Below are positions 10,930 to 14,387 of a stretch of DNA of 14,387 nucleotides, one piece after another. The notes under the pieces are model-generated. The model was not told the origin of the DNA and ran no database searches. It saw nothing but the letters and a program-made list of their open reading frames with translations. Origin of the DNA: an uncultured Spirochaetales bacterium (lineage in GTDB: Bacteria > Spirochaetota > Spirochaetia > Sphaerochaetales > Sphaerochaetaceae). Within the stretch, counting starts at the first letter, position 1. Every line of letters begins with the position of its first letter. Both the position numbers and the translations under genes were made by a program. The stretch lies in the NCBI GenBank assembly GCA_937902565.1, contig CALFMX010000135.1:1-14387 (forward strand), written 5' to 3'.

Positions 10930-12264
10930 ATGGGAGTATCACCAAAGAGGCATCGCATAGCCATATCTCTCTGTTGTGCTCTGGCCGTGAGCATCCTCCT
11001 TCTCGGGTGCGCCTCCTCCATCGACCTGCGTTCAACCGACCACCTCTACACGCTCTCCAACTTCTCAGGCGCCTATCAGAGCCTCGAACATAAAAGCGAA
11101 TCAATACTGAAGGCGCAGGGACCCATCATCCTGAGCTACGATCTGGGCATGCTCGCCCGGCTCACCGGCGACTACACCGGCTCGAACACCCTGCTCTCCG
11201 AGAGTGAACGGTTGATCGGGGAAGCACGCACCAAGAGCATCAGTGCCAACATCGCCTCGTTCATCATCAACGACAACACCAAGCCGTACGGGGGGGCCGA
11301 GTACGAGGACCTCTATCTCAACATCTTCAAGGCATTGAACTATCTCGCACTCGGCAAGGAGGAGAGCGCCTTGGTCGAACTTCGCCGCAGCCTCGAGAAG
11401 CAGACCCAGCTCAAGGCGCACCATGAGCAGGACCTCAGGGCCATCGCTTCCTATGCCAAGCAGAACAACCTCGCCTGGGACGGGAGCCAGACCTATGCCG
11501 CCTCCTTTGCCACCAGTGCCCTGGCCAACCACCTTGCCGCAATCGTCGCCCACCACCTCGGCGACGAGAGCATGGCATCGTATTCGGCAGACCAGGTCAC
11601 CCACGCCTTTGTCAGCCAGCCTACCCTCTACCCCTTCGCCCAGCCGGAGGCGACAACGCTCGGTGAAGTGGAGGGCGGGCGCAGCCGGTTGCACCTGCTC
11701 TGCTTCTCAGGCACCTCCCCGATTAAGGAGGAGCGGTGGGAGTACATCTACCTCAACCAATATGATCGGGTACGCATCGCCTACCCCGTCTTGGTCGCCC
11801 GGGGCTCTGCCGTCGATTCAATCCAGGTGAGGATACGGGAGACCGGGGTGACCACCACGGTCCAAAAAATCGAGTCACTCTCCACAATCGCCATCGATAC
11901 GTTCGCACCACAAGGGGCACTTGCCTTGCAGAAGTCAATCATGCGAAGCATGGCACGCGCCATGGGCATTGCCGTAAGCGACTCCCTCTCATCGAGCAAG
12001 GATGACAATGTCTCGTTGCTCGGTGACCTTCTGGGCCTTATCTTCAAGGTCAGCGGGGAAGCCTCAGAACGTGCTGATGTACGGTCGACCCACTACCTTC
12101 CATCCGAGGCGTGGGTCGGGGCCATCGACCTGGAGCCGGGCTCCTATACCGTGGAGATCTCCTTTATCAACAAATGGGGGCAAAGTCTGGGTACCATAAC
12201 ACAAAGCGTAGAGGTGGCAGGATCCCGATCACTCTCCCTCGTCGAGGCCTTCCTCCCCCGTTGA
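10930..12264 (+). CDS. COG3014-like lipoprotein with TPR-like helical region
   Basis: A 444-residue protein. The signal peptide has lipobox LLGC; lipidated residue C27 (ILLLGC|ASSID). Residues about 35-240 are helical with repeat-like segments (YDLGMLARLTGDYTGSNTLL, FKALNYLALGKEESALVELR), resembling tetratricopeptide repeats. Residues about 260-444 look strand-rich and end in GAIDLEPGSYTVEISF and a short tail. This architecture recalls the uncharacterised COG3014 family, which in several Gram-negative bacteria lies beside lpoB-like and LPP20-like genes as here. That recall has not been checked by a search. AAGGA lies about 9 bases ahead of the ATG. It is divergent from the lipoprotein operon and probably part of the same envelope system. 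Its last 36 bases overlap a small convergent ORF. Confidence 0.75.
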   Translation: MGVSPKRHRIAISLCCALAVSILLLGCASSIDLRSTDHLYTLSNFSGAYQSLEHKSESILKAQGPIILSYDLGMLARLTGDYTGSNTLLSESERLIGEARTKSISANIASFIINDNTKPYGGAEYEDLYLNIFKALNYLALGKEESALVELRRSLEKQTQLKAHHEQDLRAIASYAKQNNLAWDGSQTYAASFATSALANHLAAIVAHHLGDESMASYSADQVTHAFVSQPTLYPFAQPEATTLGEVEGGRSRLHLLCFSGTSPIKEERWEYIYLNQYDRVRIAYPVLVARGSAVDSIQVRIRETGVTTTVQKIESLSTIAIDTFAPQGALALQKSIMRSMARAMGIAVSDSLSSSKDDNVSLLGDLLGLIFKVSGEASERADVRSTHYLPSEAWVGAIDLEPGSYTVEISFINKWGQSLGTITQSVEVAGSRSLSLVEAFLPR

Positions 12265-12351
12265 CTCGTCCACTTCGTCCTCATCCCACTGATCAAGGTC
12301 ATCGTCCCACTCCACATAACGCCTGATAGTCTCGCGTTCACCCCGTCTCAT
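12229..12351 (-). CDS. Small acidic ORF, translationally coupled to the hydrolase
   Basis: A 40-residue ORF starting MRRGERETIRRYVEWDDD. Its ATG (12351-12349) overlaps the TGA stop of the upstream hydrolase gene (12350-12348) as ATGA, a classic coupling arrangement, and GAGAGG lies about 8 bases ahead. Five arginines sit in the first 11 residues; 15 of the last 25 residues are D or E. The 3' end overlaps the convergent lipoprotein gene by 36 bases. No homologue is recognised. The acidic skew could partly come from the opposite coding strand, but most of the ORF lies outside that gene. Confidence 0.5.
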   Translation of the reverse strand: MRRGERETIRRYVEWDDDLDQWDEDEVDESTGEEGLDEGE

Positions 12352-13229
12352 TGTTTCACACCTCTCCCAAAAAATGAGATGATCAGGTCAAAGACCGATT
12401 CCTTCTCTCGCTCCATCAGCACCTCGTGGCGCATATGGTCGAACACCCTGCTGGTAATGTCACTATACCCAATCCGCCTCAACGATCGCTGGCTATCGCG
12501 CAAGCCGACCCGTCCCCCCGATATCGGGTCCTCCTTGCCACTGACAAAGAGGATGGGGAGGGTCGGGTTGGTCACCGTGTACTCAGTATAGCAGTGAAGA
12601 CGGCGAATCGATTCAAAGATTGTCAGGATCGAGGCAACCTGGTAGCGGAAGTTCTTTCGATAGGGGTCTCGTCTCCGCGCTTCGATCACCGCTGGGTCGG
12701 AGCAGACCCAACGGGGCGAGGCGCTGGTGGTGAGCTTGCTGGTAAAGAAGAGATAGCCATGTGGAGAGAGGAAGAGCGAGAGGAATCGGACAAAGGCGAT
12801 GGCCAGCGAGATGCCCCGCACAAAGAAGGGAGCCCCGCTCATCACCAACGCCGAGACATCACCGTCGTGCCTGCCCAGGTAGAGGCGGGCGATATTGGCA
12901 CCGAACGAGTGGGCGAGCAAGACGATGGGAACTCCTTCGAACTCCGTTTGCAGGAAGCAGGTGATCATATGCTGGTCATCAACCAACACATCGACAGGAG
13001 GCATGAAGCCGCTGACAAAGGGGGGATCGGTGGATTGGCCGTGTCCTCTCAGATCACTGACGAGGACGGCAAAGCCTGCCTCTCGCAGGTAGCGTGCCAC
13101 TTCCTCGTAGCGGCCCCTATGCTCACTGGCACCATGGATGATTTGCACAACAGCCTTTGGCTGCTCCGTTCGATAGAGCGAGGCTTTGAGATAGTATTGG
13201 TCACTGCCAGGAATGAGGACGTGCTGCAT
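12348..13229 (-). CDS. Alpha/beta hydrolase, monoglyceride lipase-like (Hydrolase_4/S33 group)
   Basis: A 293-residue protein with the full alpha/beta-hydrolase set: oxyanion segment IHGASEHRGRY (31-41), DLRGHGQST (59-67), nucleophile elbow AHSFG with S108, acid D234 in VSGKEDPISGG, and H268 in DHMRHEVL. This resembles monoglyceride lipases and lysophospholipases. The elbow has Ala where the family usually has Gly (GHSMG). No signal peptide; a hydrophobic stretch at about 140-162 is probably the lid or cap region. The ATG at 13229 matches the family start better than the TTG at 13262; neither has a strong ribosome site, so the start is moderately certain. The true substrate is unknown. It is co-transcribed with the small acidic ORF through an ATGA overlap. 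Confidence 0.85.
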   Translation of the reverse strand: MQHVLIPGSDQYYLKASLYRTEQPKAVVQIIHGASEHRGRYEEVARYLREAGFAVLVSDLRGHGQSTDPPFVSGFMPPVDVLVDDQHMITCFLQTEFEGVPIVLLAHSFGANIARLYLGRHDGDVSALVMSGAPFFVRGISLAIAFVRFLSLFLSPHGYLFFTSKLTTSASPRWVCSDPAVIEARRRDPYRKNFRYQVASILTIFESIRRLHCYTEYTVTNPTLPILFVSGKEDPISGGRVGLRDSQRSLRRIGYSDITSRVFDHMRHEVLMEREKESVFDLIISFFGRGVKQ

Positions 13230-13379
13230 CTTGATTTGAGTATCCAATACCACGCAAAACAAGACAAGTACAAAGTTCCATCAGGCAGGCTCTATGGCCT
13301 CATCCAACACCTCAGGTTCCTCGATGATGCAACAGAGTATCCGAGAAGATACATAGAGAACTTCGATCGGGCTGCTTCA

Positions 13380-13408
13380 TTGACAATAGATTACGCCCGT
13401 GATACCGT
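13380..13408 (+). promoter_or_regulatory. Possible promoter of the RRM gene
   Basis: Consensus -35 TTGACA (13380-13385), 17-base spacer, weak -10 TACCGT (13403-13408). It would give a leader of about 155 bases. Apart from this and a leader hairpin, I see nothing else in the 339 bases between the hydrolase start and the RRM gene. Confidence 0.3.
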
Positions 13409-13539
13409 AGGGATGCTTTAGTTTTGCGTTGCAGCTGGTCTGTTACCCTATCTTTGTACGTATGCGTTCTTCACTGAATCCCACTCGCAGACAGGTTAAT
13501 CGTTCGAGACTGCGCCAAAGGAAGCAAATACTTTTTCGT

Positions 13540-13554
13540 ACAGGCGAGGCCTGT
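13540..13554 (+). promoter_or_regulatory. Leader hairpin next to the RRM gene ribosome site
   Basis: ACAGGC-GAG-GCCTGT is a perfect 6-base hairpin with a 3-base loop, ending directly before the AAAGGA ribosome site (13555-13560). It could affect ribosome access or RNA stability. There is no T-run, so it is not a terminator. Confidence 0.45.
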
Positions 13555-13568
13555 AAAGGATGCTTTGA

Positions 13569-13841
13569 ATGGCAAAGAAAATCTATGTTGGTAACATGAG
13601 TTACAACACCAGCGAAGAAGAGCTTCGCGACCTGTTTGCACAGTACGGTACCGTCCTCAGTGCGAACATCATCATCGACCGCGAGACCCGCCGCCCCAAG
13701 GGCTTTGGTTTCGTTGAGATGGAAGACGACAGTGCAGCAGAGGCAGCAATCAGTCAGCTTGACGGCACCGACTTCGGCGGTCGCAACCTTCGTGTTAACG
13801 AGGCCATTGCAAAGCCCCGCCCCAGTTACGACCGTTACTAA
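13569..13841 (+). CDS. Small single-RRM RNA-binding protein
   Basis: A 90-residue protein consisting of a single RNA-recognition motif. RNP2 is IYVGNM (residues 5-10) and RNP1 is KGFGFVEM (44-51), both with the aromatic residues that stack on RNA bases. A short basic tail (KPRPSYDRY) follows, without the glycine-rich extension of cyanobacterial or plant relatives. Stand-alone RRM proteins occur in cyanobacteria, spirochaetes and some other bacteria, often cold- or stress-linked; the exact role here is unknown. AAAGGA lies 8 bases before the ATG. A monocistronic transcript is likely, with a hairpin just before the ribosome site and a terminator 20 bases after the stop. Confidence 0.93.
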   Translation: MAKKIYVGNMSYNTSEEELRDLFAQYGTVLSANIIIDRETRRPKGFGFVEMEDDSAAEAAISQLDGTDFGGRNLRVNEAIAKPRPSYDRY

Positions 13842-13860
13842 TCGATCGTCTTTGAGTAGA

Positions 13861-13884
13861 GGAGTCCTTCGGGGCTCCTTTTTT
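13861..13884 (+). terminator. Rho-independent terminator after the RRM gene
   Basis: GGAGTCC (13861-13867), TTCG loop, GGGCTCC (13872-13878) with one G-U pair, then six T (13879-13884). It lies 20 bases after the RRM stop; the T-run overlaps the convergent gene's TAA. Confidence 0.92.
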
Positions 13885-14386
13885 ATTGTCTCTCAAAAAG
13901 AAAATCTTCCTCGGTGATAAGGCCGCCCTTTCTAAAGAACCTGTCTTCAATCTCCTTGGCAGTCCATCCATTGGATTTGAGTTCTAATAGCTTCAACATC
14001 ATTCGAGCTTCTATTGCTGTAACCTTAATGTTGGATTCATTCTGAAGCTGTAGGGTCGCATAATTTATATCCCCTTTGAACCCACCTGCAATATATACAA
14101 AATACTTTAGTTCAGACTCAGGACGGATTTCCTTATGAGAATGCACGTAAGTTTCTTTCATCTTAAGCATATCTGCATGGCCTAAGGCAAACAACATAGT
14201 TGATTTTGTATCAGCGAATCCACAATCCACTGTGTTTTCTCTCTTGATAAAAATATCGGGAAAATTCCCACGCCAGTTTTGTTTCGATTTCTTTCTCCCT
14301 ATCCAAATACTTTCGCTAAAACCCAATGCGATGATTAGATTCGTTGTGGCTTTCTCAAACTCATCTGCATTTTCCCCTCTAGAATT
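13883..14386 (-). CDS. FokI-like cleavage domain, C-terminal part of a probable type IIS restriction enzyme (partial)
   Basis: The frame is open to the window edge, giving the last 167 residues. A PD-(D/E)xK nuclease core is visible: D44 in NFPDIF, then D59-T60-K61 in GFADTKS. By recall it parallels the FokI cleavage domain (KPDGAIY...VDTKAY; D450, D467, K469). Shared landmarks after the core are LGHAD/IGQAD, an ETYV/QRYV pair, a P-E-x-x-K/F segment, GGFKGD against GHFKGN, SNIKVTAIEA against NGAVLSVEE, and a final EIEDRF...LITEEDF against EVRRKF. An upstream GENADEFEKAT...LGF helix is also typical of the fold. The recognition domain and methyltransferase would lie beyond the edge. The gene is clearly AT-rich relative to its neighbours, consistent with horizontal acquisition. 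The target sequence is unknown. Confidence 0.75.
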   Translation of the reverse strand, partial: NSRGENADEFEKATTNLIIALGFSESIWIGRKKSKQNWRGNFPDIFIKRENTVDCGFADTKSTMLFALGHADMLKMKETYVHSHKEIRPESELKYFVYIAGGFKGDINYATLQLQNESNIKVTAIEARMMLKLLELKSNGWTAKEIEDRFFRKGGLITEEDFLFERQ

Positions 14387-14387
14387 C

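Noticed and set aside
12426..13421. A 331-codon plus-strand ORF
   Set aside because: It is almost entirely antisense to the alpha/beta hydrolase, which has all catalytic motifs. The plus frame has no recognisable domain and is a GC-rich shadow.
1..14387. CRISPR arrays, tRNA or rRNA genes, insertion sequences, attachment sites
   Set aside because: No spaced direct repeats, cloverleaf, transposase, or terminal inverted repeats with target duplications were seen on either strand.

Overview
The window joins DNA from at least two bacteria. Positions 1 to about 1312 are typical Enterobacteriaceae: the last codons of ndh, a complete ycfJ, and the C-terminal third of a ferric-aerobactin receptor (iutA) on the opposite strand. 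From about 1313 the sequence is GC-rich and of a different character. Its gene set (PflA, OhrR-type MarR, YghZ-type aldo/keto reductase, large PAS/GAF/GGDEF/HD protein, many lipoproteins, a small RRM protein) suggests an anaerobic or facultative bacterium, perhaps a spirochaete of the Sphaerochaeta/Treponema kind. That taxon is my inference from protein resemblance and has not been tested by a search. The switch falls inside iutA on one side and at the apparent last codons of pflB on the other, with up to 12 bases readable as either parent. I therefore read it as a cloning, amplification or assembly chimera rather than a natural insertion. The last 500 bases are strikingly AT-rich and hold a third style of DNA.

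Layout of the main block: a pflB tail and pflA (plus) converge on ohrR (minus), which follows an aldo/keto reductase gene (minus). A divergent intergenic region of about 340 bases follows, with promoters both ways, repeated CCAC/GTGG dyads and a short upstream ORF. It leads into a 915-residue membrane sensor with PAS, GAF, PAS, GGDEF and a degenerate HD-GYP domain. That gene meets, stop codon to stop codon, a two-gene minus-strand unit: a membrane-anchored rhodanese and a papain-like C39-type cysteine peptidase.

Positions 7880 to 12264 form a lipoprotein island. A four-gene minus-strand operon runs LpoB/CsgG-like lipoprotein, 340-residue LPP20-like lipoprotein, and two tandem LPP20 paralogues, and it ends at a strong terminator. 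A divergent gene encodes a fifth lipoprotein of the COG3014 type. All five have clear lipoboxes. This is the best candidate here for a poorly described multi-component envelope system.

The right part holds an alpha/beta hydrolase (minus) whose stop overlaps the start of a 40-codon acidic ORF, a short RRM RNA-binding protein (plus) with a clean terminator, and, running off the end, the C-terminal nuclease domain of a FokI-like restriction enzyme (minus) in AT-rich DNA. The window ends exactly at GAATTC.
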